The notes: generated from the sequence alone by a model not told the origin. 64,000 nucleotides of DNA from Lignipirellula cremea (GCF_007751035.1 NZ_CP036433.1:8413001-8477000); one strand, 5' to 3'. Shown: positions 1 to 8,347, numbered from the stretch's first letter. Program-made: numbers and translations.

Positions 1-1
1 C

Positions 2-313
2 TGGCGGCTATGCCAATGGCGGCTGTACGCCTGGCTGGCGCTGCCTTGCCTGGTTAGCTTGCTCACGTACGTGGCGGGGTACGCCAGGGCTTATCAGCAG
101 GGGCGTCTGGTGAAATGGAACAAGACGTGGCACACCGAAGCGTCGCAGGAACTCCTCGTCCTGGCCGTGACGCTCGCTTTGCTGATCGCGGCGATCGGCA
201 GCACACACGCAAAGGCTTCTGACAAACTCTTTAACGTCGCGTTATCGCTGGCGGTCGCTTATACGATCCATCTTTTGTTATTCGTGTCCTGGTTGACCAT
301 GACGCAGGCGTAG
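2..313 (+). CDS. C-terminal fragment of a membrane protein (5' end outside window)
   Basis: The reading frame is open from the left edge of the window to a TAG at 311-313, so this is the last ~103 residues of a longer protein. The segment is hydrophobic: one membrane-type stretch near the edge (L-A-L-P-C-L-V-S-L-L), a basic loop around K-W-N-K-T-W-H, then two further helices with V-L-A-V-T-L-A-L-L and L-L-L-F-V-S-W-L. No family was recognised. It is convergent with the next gene, with only 12 bp between the two stops. Confidence 0.6.
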   Translation, partial: WRLCQWRLYAWLALPCLVSLLTYVAGYARAYQQGRLVKWNKTWHTEASQELLVLAVTLALLIAAIGSTHAKASDKLFNVALSLAVAYTIHLLLFVSWLTMTQA

Positions 314-325
314 AAGAGCGGACGT

Positions 326-1693
326 TTAATACCGCCGGACCGTGCTGGGATCGTAGTAGATGCGGGCCGGCGGCTGCGAGGCGGTCCGGGCGCTGGGGGA
401 GCCGTCGATCATGACCGGGACGCTGGGGGTTCCCTGGCTGGGAACAATGTGCTGCTGCGGACGTCCCAGCGGTTGCGGACGCGTCACCATGGTCGAAGGG
501 GCGCCGCTGTGCACCGCCAGGTCGCGTTGCCGGGCGTACCAGCCGTCTGCGTCGTCGCTGGCGACCGTGTTCGTCGGCGGGGCGGCGGTGTTCGTCGGCG
601 AAGCGGCGTTGCCGCTGGAGGCGATCGAAAGCGGCGCGACCGGCGACAGCGGACCGGCCGCCGTGACGACGCCTGCCTGGCTGACCGGGAAAGGCTGGTT
701 CACAGGCGGCGCCTGCTGGGCCAGATTACTCTGCGGGCTGGGATAGGTCGGCTGACTCGGGAAACCTTGCTGACCCTGATAGCCTTGCGGGGCCGCATAG
801 GTCGGCTGGCTGGGAGAGGTGGTGCTGACGGGCAACGTCGCAGCGCCCGAATTGCCGGCGGCGGCCGCCGCGTAGAAATCACCGGCCGGCGCCTGGGATG
901 CGGGCGTATCGGCCGCGGCCAGGATCTGGGTGTTGGGGTCGTCCTGCGGGCTGCCGTTGCGAACCCAGGCCAGCCACTGCGTCTGCAGGTCGGAAAGGCT
1001 GCTGTGCCCGTAGTGCTTTTTGGTGGCGGCGGTCCAGTTGTTCCAGTTCATGCCGTCTTCGACATACGTGACGAACTTCTGTTTGCCGCCCTGGGCAATC
1101 AGGTAGCGCGACAAGGAGTAGCCCTGGGAGTACAGCGGCATGACATCGCGCGGATACTCCTTCATGGCGAACATACGATTGAAGGCGATGCCGCGGTTGG
1201 TCGTCAAAAAAGAGATCAGCATTTTGTCATGCTTGACCCGTTCGCTGACATGCTCCACGGTGGTGCAGGCGCCTTCATCGGCCCAGCGGGGCAGGGGGCG
1301 GCCGAAGTGCGTGGCGAAGATGGTGTGCGTCACTTCGTGGGGCAGCACGGCGTCGAGGACGCGGTCCGGCGGACCGTAAATTTCCATCGTCCACTTGAGC
1401 GGCTGGTTGTTAATGAAGGTGAAGCTGGTCGCGCCGCTGGGGCCCATGTTGGGGCCGACGTTGACCGTAATCGGGCAGGGTGCGGGCCAGCGAGGCAGCT
1501 CGTGTCCCAGCCATTCGACCGCCAGCGTGCTGCGATAATGCTCCGCCAGATCGCCCGCCTTTTTGGCGAACTCCGGCGTGGGCGCCTGCACGATAAAGTT
1601 TTCTGTCCGATAGCTGGCCCCGAGGGAATAGCTTGCCCCGAGGGAAAACAGACATAACACCGCGAGGGCGGCGCACTTCCGGCGAGCGTCCAT
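326..1693 (-). CDS. Secreted HExxH metallopeptidase-like protein with a Pro/Gln-rich C-terminus
   Basis: 455 residues. ATG at 1693 is preferred over an in-frame TTG 6 nt upstream because AAGGAG lies 6 nt before it. A signal peptide covers roughly residues 7-27. The sequence H-E-V-T-H (about 119-123) followed by W-A-D-E-G (about 137-141) is the zinc-ligand pattern of gluzincin peptidases of the MA clan, so residues 30-250 probably form a peptidase domain acting outside the cytoplasm. The second half is low complexity (Q-G-Y-Q-G-Q-Q-G, P-S-Q-P-T-Y, then Ala/Thr/Pro), which suggests a flexible or wall-associated tail. An 18-bp in-frame duplication gives S-L-G-A-S-Y twice at the signal-peptide end. 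The substrate is unknown; proteolysis is inferred from the motif only. Confidence 0.8.
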   Translation of the reverse strand: MDARRKCAALAVLCLFSLGASYSLGASYRTENFIVQAPTPEFAKKAGDLAEHYRSTLAVEWLGHELPRWPAPCPITVNVGPNMGPSGATSFTFINNQPLKWTMEIYGPPDRVLDAVLPHEVTHTIFATHFGRPLPRWADEGACTTVEHVSERVKHDKMLISFLTTNRGIAFNRMFAMKEYPRDVMPLYSQGYSLSRYLIAQGGKQKFVTYVEDGMNWNNWTAATKKHYGHSSLSDLQTQWLAWVRNGSPQDDPNTQILAAADTPASQAPAGDFYAAAAAGNSGAATLPVSTTSPSQPTYAAPQGYQGQQGFPSQPTYPSPQSNLAQQAPPVNQPFPVSQAGVVTAAGPLSPVAPLSIASSGNAASPTNTAAPPTNTVASDDADGWYARQRDLAVHSGAPSTMVTRPQPLGRPQQHIVPSQGTPSVPVMIDGSPSARTASQPPARIYYDPSTVRRY

Positions 1694-2019
1694 GCTCAAC
1701 TCCTTCGAATGGTCGGGACCGGCGTTTCATGCCGGCGGTGCGGGAGGCTTGCTGACTCCAGCGCTAACGCCAGGCGGCGAGGGCGGGAATCCTCAAGCAT
1801 CGGGGTGGAGACCGCATCATGCGGTCGGTGGAGGTGTCTCGCAAACGGGAAGCCAACTTGTACGTTGCAAAGGGCGGTTCGGTTCGATCCGTTCGCCTAA
1901 ACGGCGAAAATAAAATGTCTTAGGTCGCCGCCAAAAACTTGAGTCTTTTTTTCCGCTTCGTTGAACTGGCTCCACGTTTGTAAGATTTGCACAGCCTACC
2001 CGAAATCTACCTTTTGCTC
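1694..2019. other. Intergenic stretch, no gene
   Basis: 326 bp between the Nudix gene and the peptidase-like gene, both on the minus strand. It holds the AAGGAG ribosome site of the peptidase gene at its left end. I see a short A-run/T-run palindrome around 1935-1953 (A-A-A-A-A-C-T-T-G-A-G-T-C-T-T-T-T-T) that might end transcription, but no confident terminator, promoter or open frame with coding character. Confidence 0.5.
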
Positions 2020-2415
2020 CTAGACGGATTTTGTGAGCAGGGCGATCAACCCGGCATTGGCCGGTGGAAACATATATCGAGCCAGTTCCCGGCGCGGCGC
2101 CCAGATAAACCCGCCCTGGATCGACGCCTGCGGATCGAGCGGACGGCAGTGAAAAAAATGCAAAAGCACGGTTCCGTGCGGATACGCATATTCGACCGTA
2201 TCGAAAGAGTCCTGCACCTCGATCGCCAGGCCCGTTTCTTCGCGGCACTCGCGGCAGGCCGCCTGGGGGGGCGTTTCTTCTGGTTCGATCTTGCCCCCGG
2301 GGAACTCCCAGTAACCGGCCAGCCCTGCGCCGGGCGGACGCTGGCGAATCAGGAAGCGGTTTTCGCACTCCACCACGGCGACAGCGATCGGGATGGGAGG
2401 GCTTTCGGCATTCAT
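2020..2415 (-). CDS. Nudix hydrolase (MutT/8-oxo-dGTPase-like)
   Basis: 131 residues, a normal length for a single-domain Nudix protein. The Nudix box G-x5-E-x7-R-E-x-x-E-E-x-G is complete: it starts at G-K-I-E-P-E-E and ends R-E-C-R-E-E-T-G-L, with the upstream W-E-F-P-G-G typical of MutT-type proteins. It should hydrolyse a nucleoside diphosphate linked to another group, with sanitising of oxidised dNTPs the usual role, in the cytoplasm. The ATG at 2415 is used; an upstream TTG at 2436 would add seven residues. The ribosome site is weak (AAGGTC). The substrate cannot be read from the sequence. Confidence 0.88.
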   Translation of the reverse strand: MNAESPPIPIAVAVVECENRFLIRQRPPGAGLAGYWEFPGGKIEPEETPPQAACRECREETGLAIEVQDSFDTVEYAYPHGTVLLHFFHCRPLDPQASIQGGFIWAPRRELARYMFPPANAGLIALLTKSV

Positions 2416-2527
2416 GGCAGATTGACCTTGTTGCAAAAAACGGAAGTGAATAGCATACCCGCCCCCAAGGGCGCCGGGGACGAAAGCGTCCCCCCTGCGC
2501 TGGCCTTCCCTTTGCGAGAACCTGTTC

Positions 2528-3667
2528 GTGCGTTACTCGAGTGTCTATCCCATTCACATTTTGCGGTGTCCGCTCACCCATCATGGTTTGCACGCTCTGA
2601 CGGCGATGGAAATCGACGCGCTGAACGAACGCGTAGCGGCCGGCACGCTGGTGCGTCGGGATGGATCGCTGGTCCAGGAACCGATCCACGACGGCGTGCG
2701 CAGCCAGGGCGGACCTTACATTTACCTGATTGATGCCGGCATTATGATGCTGCTGCCCGCGATGGCGATCGCGCTGCAGGAAACAATCCCCAGCGACGGC
2801 CCGCGCGAGAACGCGCAGGGGGTGCGCGGCTTCTGCGGCGACGACGACTGGGAAAAGAACGACAACGGGGACTATGTGGTCGCCGAACTGTACGAAGACC
2901 TGCGGCCCGTTTCGCAGGAATACCTTCATCGTTGCCACATGCGGGTCAAGCAGTACCTGCCGCCGGTCGGGGAGTTCTTTCTGGACTGTGCATCGGGACC
3001 GGTGCAGCACGCCGAATACCAGACCTACTCGGCCGACTACGGCGCGCGACTGTGCGTGGATATTTCCCTCCAGGCCCTGCGGGAAGCGAAGCAGCGGCTG
3101 GGCATGCACGGCGTTTATATCCTGGGCGACATGACCAACCTGCCGCTGCAATCCGGCGTGATCGACGGCGCCGTTTCGTTGCACACCGTCTACCATATCC
3201 GGGCGGAAGAGCAGGGGTCCGCCCTGTGCGAGTTCCACCGCGTGCTGAAGCCGGGAGCCGCCGGCGCGGTGGTTTACTCCTGGAAACCGCACCTGGAAAG
3301 GGCCGCCCTGTTGCCGTGGAAAATGCTCCGCGCGCCGTTCCGCATGCTGTCGAAACGGCTGGGCCCCGCCCCGGACCAGACCCAGCAAGGATTGGCCCGC
3401 CAAAGAATTTACTTTTATACGCACAAACGCACCTGGCTGACGCAGGGGGATTGGCCGTTCGAATACGACCTGGCGGTCTGGCGATCGTTGTCGGTCGGCT
3501 TTATGCGGTCGGCCATTCATCCGTTGCTGCTGGGTAAAAGTCTGCTGGCGCTGTTGTACTGGGTCGAAGGCGTCGCCCCGCAACTTTGCGGTCGTCTGGG
3601 CGCGTATCCGCTGATTGTGATTCACAAACAAAAGGGGGCGGCCCAGTCGTTGCGGCGGGCTGCCTGA
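2528..3667 (+). CDS. Class I SAM-dependent methyltransferase
   Basis: 379 residues from a GTG start. The first ~65 residues (C-P-L-T-H-H-G-L, then V-R-R-D-G-S-L-V) resemble the small Trm112/UPF0434-type segment sometimes fused in front of bacterial methyltransferases. The Rossmann methyltransferase core runs from about 150 to 260: F-L-D-C-A-S-G-P for motif I, L-C-V-D-I-S for the acidic ribose-binding residue, G-D-M-T-N-L-P for motif III and F-H-R-V-L-K-P-G, a very typical Methyltransf_11 signature. The substrate is not evident. It is divergent from the Nudix gene. An N-terminal Trm112-like function is an inference. Confidence 0.8.
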   Translation: MRYSSVYPIHILRCPLTHHGLHALTAMEIDALNERVAAGTLVRRDGSLVQEPIHDGVRSQGGPYIYLIDAGIMMLLPAMAIALQETIPSDGPRENAQGVRGFCGDDDWEKNDNGDYVVAELYEDLRPVSQEYLHRCHMRVKQYLPPVGEFFLDCASGPVQHAEYQTYSADYGARLCVDISLQALREAKQRLGMHGVYILGDMTNLPLQSGVIDGAVSLHTVYHIRAEEQGSALCEFHRVLKPGAAGAVVYSWKPHLERAALLPWKMLRAPFRMLSKRLGPAPDQTQQGLARQRIYFYTHKRTWLTQGDWPFEYDLAVWRSLSVGFMRSAIHPLLLGKSLLALLYWVEGVAPQLCGRLGAYPLIVIHKQKGAAQSLRRAA

Positions 3668-3752
3668 CGCGAGCTTCCTTCGCCCTGTATCGGCCGCCGG
3701 CGGCGTCAGCCTGCAGCCAACGGGGCGTTCCTGGAAAGAATGGCGTCGCAAG

Positions 3753-3793
3753 AAAAAAAGAACGGCGCGCCTTTCCCGAAGAAAAGGCGCGCC
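3753..3793 (-). terminator. Rho-independent terminator, minus strand
   Basis: Eleven-base perfect stem (GGCGCGCCTTT at 3764-3774 pairing with 3783-3793), 8-nt loop, and on the minus strand a run of seven T interrupted only at its edges directly after the stem. No minus-strand protein gene lies upstream within 430 bp, so it appears to end a non-coding transcript. In the plus direction it follows the methyltransferase gene but has no T-run. Confidence 0.75.
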
Positions 3794-3900
3794 GCCTTAC
3801 ACCACACACGAGTACGCAAGGCGGGAGTGGCAACCGCCTGAGAGGGACTTGATATTTTAGAAGCGAGCAACTGGTGTGGGTGTCGTTCGTGGCTCTAACT
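3753..3900 (-). ncRNA. Candidate small structured RNA, unknown family
   Basis: Inferred from the orphan terminator. On the minus strand, ACACCCACAC (about 3873-3883) can pair with GTGTGTGGTGT (3799-3809), enclosing a perfect 6-bp hairpin AGGCGG/CCGCCT (3819-3824 with 3834-3839); the intrinsic terminator follows at once. A weak -10-like TAAAGT lies just upstream of about 3895. The sequence does not match what I know of 6S, SRP, tmRNA or RNase P RNA. The 5' end is a guess. Confidence 0.38.
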
Positions 3901-4099
3901 TTATCTATCGCCCGGAACGCTCGCAGAGATTCAGCGAAAGCAACGCTAGCACAGCAAAACAGCCGCCCCTCCTCGGGTGAGACGGCGGCAACTTGGGAAA
4001 AACCCCCTCCGTCAACCCAGACGGAATAGATTCCAACACAGAGCCGCCTGGGGGCAGGCGACCACGATGCGAACCCTTTTATCGCCAAGGAGAAGAATT

Positions 4100-4474
4100 A
4101 TGACCAGCGTCGAGTTTGGTCAGCATTTTCAGCAGTGGGGAGAGTTGTTGCTGCTGTGGGTCGGATTTGGCACCCTTGTCGGGCTGATGGCAAAAGCCAT
4201 TATGCCCGGCCGCGATCCAGGCGGCTCCCTGGCCACCCTGTTGATGGGCATCGGCGGAGCCGTCATCGGTTGCGGCGTGCTGACCTATTGTTATGAAGGG
4301 GTCAAAGTCAGCCCGATCAGCCCGGCCGGCTTCTGCGTCGCCACCGCTGGCGCCTTTATGATTTTGTTCTTTTACCGGCTGCTGGCGGGATACTGGTTTA
4401 TCGAAGGGGACGAGATCACTCGCCGTTCCGTTCGCCGCCGCCGCGGACGCCGCTGGTACGAAGCGGGCGAATGA
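4100..4474 (+). CDS. GlsB/YeaQ/YmgE-type small membrane protein
   Basis: 124 residues. The ATG at 4100 has an ideal AAGGAG ribosome site seven bases upstream. Three hydrophobic helices carry the glycine pattern of the transglycosylase-associated (YeaQ/YmgE) family: G-T-L-V-G-L-M-A-K, then M-P-G-R-D-P-G-G and L-L-M-G-I-G-G-A-V-I-G. The family is linked to envelope stress in other bacteria but its biochemical role is unknown. The C-terminus is strongly basic (R-R-S-V-R-R-R-R-G-R-R), longer than in enterobacterial members, and probably cytoplasmic. Confidence 0.8.
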   Translation: MTSVEFGQHFQQWGELLLLWVGFGTLVGLMAKAIMPGRDPGGSLATLLMGIGGAVIGCGVLTYCYEGVKVSPISPAGFCVATAGAFMILFFYRLLAGYWFIEGDEITRRSVRRRRGRRWYEAGE

Positions 4475-4530
4475 GCGGCCGCTGAGTGCGTCGTCCTTAA
4501 CGCTTCGTCCGAAAAATTCGCTCCAAGCCC

Positions 4531-5133
4531 TTAATCACGTTCCTGTCGATCGCCGGCCGACTGCAGGGCGGCGACCAGCTCCTGCGTGGACGCCACATCG
4601 GCCGAGTGCTGGGAGTAACGGACCAGCTCCAGGCGGCCGCCCTGGGCAATCACAAACGCCGCCTGCAGTTGCCGCAGATCACCGGCGGGCTTCCCCAGTC
4701 CCGACCTGCAGAGCGCACGGATCGCGCCGCCCCACATCGCCGGGCCCGCCACCTGCACGACCGTTCCTCGCGGAACGGCGAACGCACGATAAGCCGCCTG
4801 GTCGGGATCCGAAAAGCAGGGAAACGGCAACGACCGGTTTGCCTTAAAGGCAGCCGTCTGTTCCACTGTGCCCATGGTGACGATGGCCGCCCCGCCGACC
4901 TTCTGAATGTCGGCGTAATCCCGTCGCAGATCATCGACCTGTTCGCGGCATAAAGCGCAACCCAGGTGCCGCATAAAGAGCAGCGCCAGCGGCCGCTCCG
5001 CCCAGAGATCCGCGAGCGCAACGTCTGCGCCGGTCGTATCTGGCAGTGTGACCGAAGGGGCCTGATCGCCCGACTTCAAGGGGGAGGGATCCCGACTCAC
5101 CGACGCCTCGCGCTTTCTTCCCGTAGAGTTCAT
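4531..5133 (-). CDS. Peroxiredoxin-like (AhpC/TSA, thioredoxin-fold) protein
   Basis: About 200 residues. The thioredoxin-fold start S-G-D-Q-A-P-S-V-T-L-P-D is followed by F-M-R-H-L-G-C-A-L-C-R-E-Q, so the active site is a CxxC rather than the single peroxidatic Cys in a P-x-x-x-T-x-x-C loop; this is the pattern of the PRXL2/'AhpC/TSA family' branch. It probably reduces peroxides or disulfides in the cytoplasm, as no signal peptide is seen. The start is uncertain: ATG 5133 is used, but an in-frame GTG at 5169 is also possible; the conserved part begins well downstream of either. Confidence 0.75.
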   Translation of the reverse strand: MNSTGRKREASVSRDPSPLKSGDQAPSVTLPDTTGADVALADLWAERPLALLFMRHLGCALCREQVDDLRRDYADIQKVGGAAIVTMGTVEQTAAFKANRSLPFPCFSDPDQAAYRAFAVPRGTVVQVAGPAMWGGAIRALCRSGLGKPAGDLRQLQAAFVIAQGGRLELVRYSQHSADVASTQELVAALQSAGDRQERD

Positions 5134-5262
5134 CCTGCGCAGCGCCGGAGGAAATCCCGGCCGCACCACGTTGATTGTACTCTTCGCGGGTCGGCCGCAG
5201 GACCTCTTTCTATAAAGCGTGCGACACGGGGACGCGAGTGGTTCGGCGGAAAAAGGCGGGGC

Positions 5263-5290
5263 TTACCTTTCCTGCCCGGACGCCTATAGT
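5263..5290 (+). promoter_or_regulatory. Candidate housekeeping promoter for the TIGR01777 gene
   Basis: TTACCT, 16-nt spacer, TATAGT, 33 bp before the ATG at 5323. This is a fair match to the sigma-70 consensus in a G+C-rich background. Confidence 0.4.
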
Positions 5291-5322
5291 AGGAAGAACG
5301 ACTGCCCCCTTGGAGATGCACT

Positions 5323-6237
5323 ATGAAGATCGCCGTCACTGGATCCACCGGACTTGTCGGCCAGGCGCTGGCCCCGCTGCTGAAGGAGCACGGGCACGAG
5401 ATGATTCCCATCGTGCGCGGCGAAGCAAAGTCAGGCGCCATTCGCTGGAGTCCGAAGGAAGGCCAGATCGACGCGGCCGCCCTGGAAGGCCTCGACGGCG
5501 TGGTGCATCTGGCAGGAGAAAGCATCGCCGATGGTCGCTGGACCGACGCCAAAAAAAAGAAGATCGCGGACAGCCGCGTCCAGGGAACCGAGCTGCTGGC
5601 CGGCGCCCTCAGCCAGCTGAACCAGCCGCCCAGGGTACTGGTGTCGGCCTCGGCGATTGGTTACTACGGCGACCGGGGCGATACAAAACTCACCGAGGAC
5701 AGCCCGCCAGGACAGGGCTTTCTGCCCGACGTATGCATCGCCTGGGAAAAGGCGGCCGACGCCGCCCGGGAAGCGGGCCTGCGGGTGGTCCATCCGCGCA
5801 TTGGCGTGGTGCTTTCGCCCGACGGCGGGGCGTTATCTAAAATGCTCACGCCGTTCAAAATGTGCGTAGGCGGCGTGATCGGTTCCGGCAAACAGTACTG
5901 GAGCTGGATCAGCCTGCATGACCTGGTTCGCTCGCTGGTGTTTGCACTGGAAACGGACTCGCTGACCGGACCGTACAATGCGACCGCGCCGGAACAGACG
6001 ACCAATCGCGAGTTCACCCGCACCCTTGGCAAGGTGCTGGGCCGGCCCACGATTTTTCCGATGCCCGCCTTCGCCGCCCGCTTGGCGCTGGGAGAAATGG
6101 CGGACGACCTGCTGCTGGCCAGCGCCCGGGTGCTTCCGGCCAGACTGACCGAGTCGGGGTTTGTTTTCAAGCATCCAACGCTGGAAAGGGCCTTGCGGTC
6201 CGAATTGGAACATCCAGTTGCGCCAAAATCGGCATAA
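5323..6237 (+). CDS. TIGR01777-family NAD(P)-binding epimerase/SDR protein
   Basis: 304 residues, the usual family length. The N-terminal G-S-T-G-L-V-G nucleotide loop, V-V-H-L-A-G-E-S-I at the end of the fourth strand, and S-A-S-A-I-G-Y-Y-G-D-R-G with its Tyr are the markers of the YfcH/SDR39U1 branch of extended short-chain dehydrogenases. It is a cytoplasmic single-domain enzyme; the physiological substrate of this family is not established. A GGAG site lies seven bases before ATG 5323, and a candidate promoter lies just upstream, so it is probably monocistronic. Confidence 0.87.
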   Translation: MKIAVTGSTGLVGQALAPLLKEHGHEMIPIVRGEAKSGAIRWSPKEGQIDAAALEGLDGVVHLAGESIADGRWTDAKKKKIADSRVQGTELLAGALSQLNQPPRVLVSASAIGYYGDRGDTKLTEDSPPGQGFLPDVCIAWEKAADAAREAGLRVVHPRIGVVLSPDGGALSKMLTPFKMCVGGVIGSGKQYWSWISLHDLVRSLVFALETDSLTGPYNATAPEQTTNREFTRTLGKVLGRPTIFPMPAFAARLALGEMADDLLLASARVLPARLTESGFVFKHPTLERALRSELEHPVAPKSA

Positions 6238-6390
6238 CCGATGCGGCCTTCGCAGGGGCAAGGGAAACTGTGGCAATGGGGGGTGAGTCCTGCTCATCCG
6301 CACGCCAGCGGCAGGCCGAAGAAACAAGAGGCGGCGACGCTGCTTCGGCCGACCGCACCTTCCCTCCCGTTCCCGCCTGGAGCCCCGAGC

Positions 6391-6789
6391 ATGAAGCGAA
6401 CACTCCTTTCCCTGGCCGCGATACTTTTCTGCGCCGCACCTGCGGCCGCCCAGCAACCGACCCTTGCGCAACGCGCCGAGGCAGAAGTGCTGGAACAGCA
6501 AACGCCGACGCTCACGCCCGAGCTCTGGCTGTACCTGCAGGAACTGCGACGCCAGGAAGACCCGATGCAGGCGGTTCGTCGCAACGCCGAAGCCCGCGCC
6601 GATCAGCGGCGGCATCGGATCGCCTCTTCCAAGTGGTTTGGCGTTTCCAATTCCCGGCCGCTCGCTTCACCGACGCCGTTCATGGGGACGTACTCGCCGC
6701 GCTGGCACGGCAACGGGCCGAACGGAACGTGGGTCGGCCAGGGTCAGCCCTGGACCGCGATCCTGGTTCCCTACGCCGATCGCAGGTAG
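6391..6789 (+). CDS. Small secreted protein of unknown function
   Basis: 132 residues. ATG 6391 opens a clear signal peptide (M-K-R-T-L-L-S-L then A-A-I-L-F-C-A-A-P-A-A-A-Q-Q); GGAG sits eight bases upstream. The mature part starts with a short Glu/Gln-rich helix (L-A-Q-R-A-E-A-E-V-L-E-Q-Q) and ends in a Gly/Trp/Pro-rich segment (Y-S-P-R-W-H-G-N-G-P-N-G-T-W-V-G-Q-G). No family recognised. The frame is open further upstream, but those residues have no coding character. Confidence 0.65.
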   Translation: MKRTLLSLAAILFCAAPAAAQQPTLAQRAEAEVLEQQTPTLTPELWLYLQELRRQEDPMQAVRRNAEARADQRRHRIASSKWFGVSNSRPLASPTPFMGTYSPRWHGNGPNGTWVGQGQPWTAILVPYADRR

Positions 6790-6826
6790 CGGTTAGCGGT
6801 TAGCTTTTAGCTTTGAGCTTTTAGCG
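6786..6826 (+). repeat. Short AGCGGTT / AGCTTTT tandem repeat tract
   Basis: TAGCGGTTAGCGGTTAG followed by AGCTTTTAGCTTTGAGC and AGCTTTTAGC, directly behind the stop of the secreted-protein gene. Imperfect 7-nt units, no coding meaning seen. Confidence 0.6.
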
Positions 6827-6892
6827 AGGGGCCGCATCGGCTGTCCCTGGCTTCCGTTGTTGAAATGGGTTGACCGCTACGATGCGGCGGCT

Positions 6893-8347
6893 TTACTGCT
6901 TTTTGCCTGGTTTGCTGCCGGCGCCTTTCCGTTTGCCCGACTGGTAGTGCGGGTTGGGTTCTGTCGCCAGGGGCGCGGGGACGCGTTCGCACCAGGCGAG
7001 CAGGGTGTCGAGCAGTTCGTCCCGCTTCTCTGTTTGCGAGGCGGCAACGTCCTTCGTTTCGCCCGGGTCGGTGGCGATGTTGTACAACTCCACGGCCCGG
7101 TTGGTGGCGAGCTTGTCGCGGCCGCCGTCGAGGGCCCATTCTTCGTGGTACAGGTGCAGCTTCCAGTCGCCCTGGCGAATCACGCTGACCGGCCGCGTGC
7201 GGAACTGCTCGTCGCGGCCCCGCGGCACGGGACCATCCAGATAGCCCGGAAAGTGCCAGAAAATCCCCGGCCGCTGCAGCTCTGTTTGTCCCTCTAATAA
7301 CGGCAACAAGCTGGCTCCGTCCAGCGGCGAAGAAACAGGCGGCTTCGCGCCGGCCGCCGCCAGGAAGGTCGGATAAAAGTCGACGTTGATCACCGGCGTA
7401 TCACAGCGCGATCCCGGTTCCACCACGCCCGGCCAGCGAACGATCATCGGCACGCGAATGCCGCCTTCGTAGTAGCAGCCTTTTTTCCCGCGCAGCGGCT
7501 CCTGGGAAACGTGCACGCCGCCGTTGTCCGAGGTGAACAGCACCAGGGTTTTCTTTTCCAGGTTCAGGTCCGCCAGCTTCTTCAGCACCATGCCGACGCC
7601 CGTATCAAAGTCGGCCAGACAGGCGGCCAGGATGGCGGAGTCGTGCTTCTTCCCGGGCGTCTTGTCGCGAAAGTGGGCGAACGTTTCCTTCTTCCCCTGC
7701 AGCCGGGAATGAACCGCATAGTGCGGGATGTAGGCGAAGAACGGGCGGTCCTGGTTCGCCTCGATGAAGTCGCAGGCGGCGGCCGTAATGGAGAAGATCC
7801 CTTTGGGGTCTTCCGGGTCGTCGCTGTTGAGGCTGTGCTGGGAGACCTTCACCACATCAAAGCCGCGCTGTTCAGACTTGCCCTGGGGCGAATTGGTCAA
7901 ATGACATTTGCCGAACATGCCGGTCGCATAGCCTGCGTCCTTCATCGCTTCGCCCAGGGTCGTCACGGCCAGCGGCAGGCTGCGTTCGTTCTCCAGGGGC
8001 GTCAGCCGCATCTGATTAAACGCCCCGCGCTGGGTGCTGCCCACGGCAAACACGCGATGCCGGGGCGTGTACTGGCCCGACAGCATGCAAGCGCGGCTCG
8101 GGGCGCAGTTGCCGGCCGCAGCGTACGCATGACCAAAGACCATGCCTTCGCCGGCCAGCTCATCCAGGTGGGGCGTTTCGCAAAAATCTGATCCGGCAAA
8201 CCCGGGTTCCTGCCAGCCCAGATCGTCGGCGAAGATCAGCACCACGTTCGGCCGATCTTCCGCTAGTGCTGGCCCAGCCAGAGTGAACAACAACAGAACA
8301 AAAAACGCGCGCAGCAGCACGCGGTAATCCAGCCAGCAGGTTTTCAT
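6893..8347 (-). CDS. Secreted sulfatase (arylsulfatase family)
   Basis: 484 residues. A signal peptide ends near residue 29 (A-G-P-A-L-A). The sulfatase fold begins with P-N-V-V-L-I-F-A-D-D-L-G-W, whose paired Asp bind the metal, and C81-A-P-S-R-A is the C-x-P-x-R site whose Cys is converted to formylglycine. G-M-F-G-K-C-H-L and S-D-N-G-G are further conserved sites. Substrate is probably a sulfated polysaccharide, as for most planctomycete sulfatases, but the sequence does not say which. The C-terminus is Lys/Gly-rich. No formylglycine-generating enzyme gene lies in this window. Confidence 0.92.
   Translation of the reverse strand: MKTCWLDYRVLLRAFFVLLLFTLAGPALAEDRPNVVLIFADDLGWQEPGFAGSDFCETPHLDELAGEGMVFGHAYAAAGNCAPSRACMLSGQYTPRHRVFAVGSTQRGAFNQMRLTPLENERSLPLAVTTLGEAMKDAGYATGMFGKCHLTNSPQGKSEQRGFDVVKVSQHSLNSDDPEDPKGIFSITAAACDFIEANQDRPFFAYIPHYAVHSRLQGKKETFAHFRDKTPGKKHDSAILAACLADFDTGVGMVLKKLADLNLEKKTLVLFTSDNGGVHVSQEPLRGKKGCYYEGGIRVPMIVRWPGVVEPGSRCDTPVINVDFYPTFLAAAGAKPPVSSPLDGASLLPLLEGQTELQRPGIFWHFPGYLDGPVPRGRDEQFRTRPVSVIRQGDWKLHLYHEEWALDGGRDKLATNRAVELYNIATDPGETKDVAASQTEKRDELLDTLLAWCERVPAPLATEPNPHYQSGKRKGAGSKPGKKQ

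Larger units (their letters stand above)
3668..4099. other. Intergenic stretch holding a candidate minus-strand RNA and terminator
   Basis: 432 bp with no convincing protein gene. It contains a strong minus-strand intrinsic terminator (3753-3793), paired arms upstream of it, and at its right end the AAGGAG ribosome site for the gene starting at 4100. The minus-strand open frame across it (3501-4088) would read through the terminator and has no coding character. Confidence 0.6.

Noticed and set aside
449-1657. A 402-residue open frame antisense to the peptidase-like gene
   Set aside because: Arg-rich, no motif, and the opposite strand has HExxH, a signal peptide and a ribosome site.
1817-3751. 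A 644-residue open frame on the minus strand over the Nudix and methyltransferase genes
   Set aside because: It is Arg/Gln/His-rich, overlaps two recognisable genes in other frames, and has no motif; open frames of this kind are expected in DNA of this G+C.
3501-4088. Minus-strand open frame across the terminator region
   Set aside because: It would read through a strong terminator and into the methyltransferase gene, with no coding character.
3753-4090. 6S, SRP, tmRNA or RNase P RNA in the 3.7-4.1 kb gap
   Set aside because: The signature sequences of those RNAs that I know are not present, so only a generic candidate is reported.
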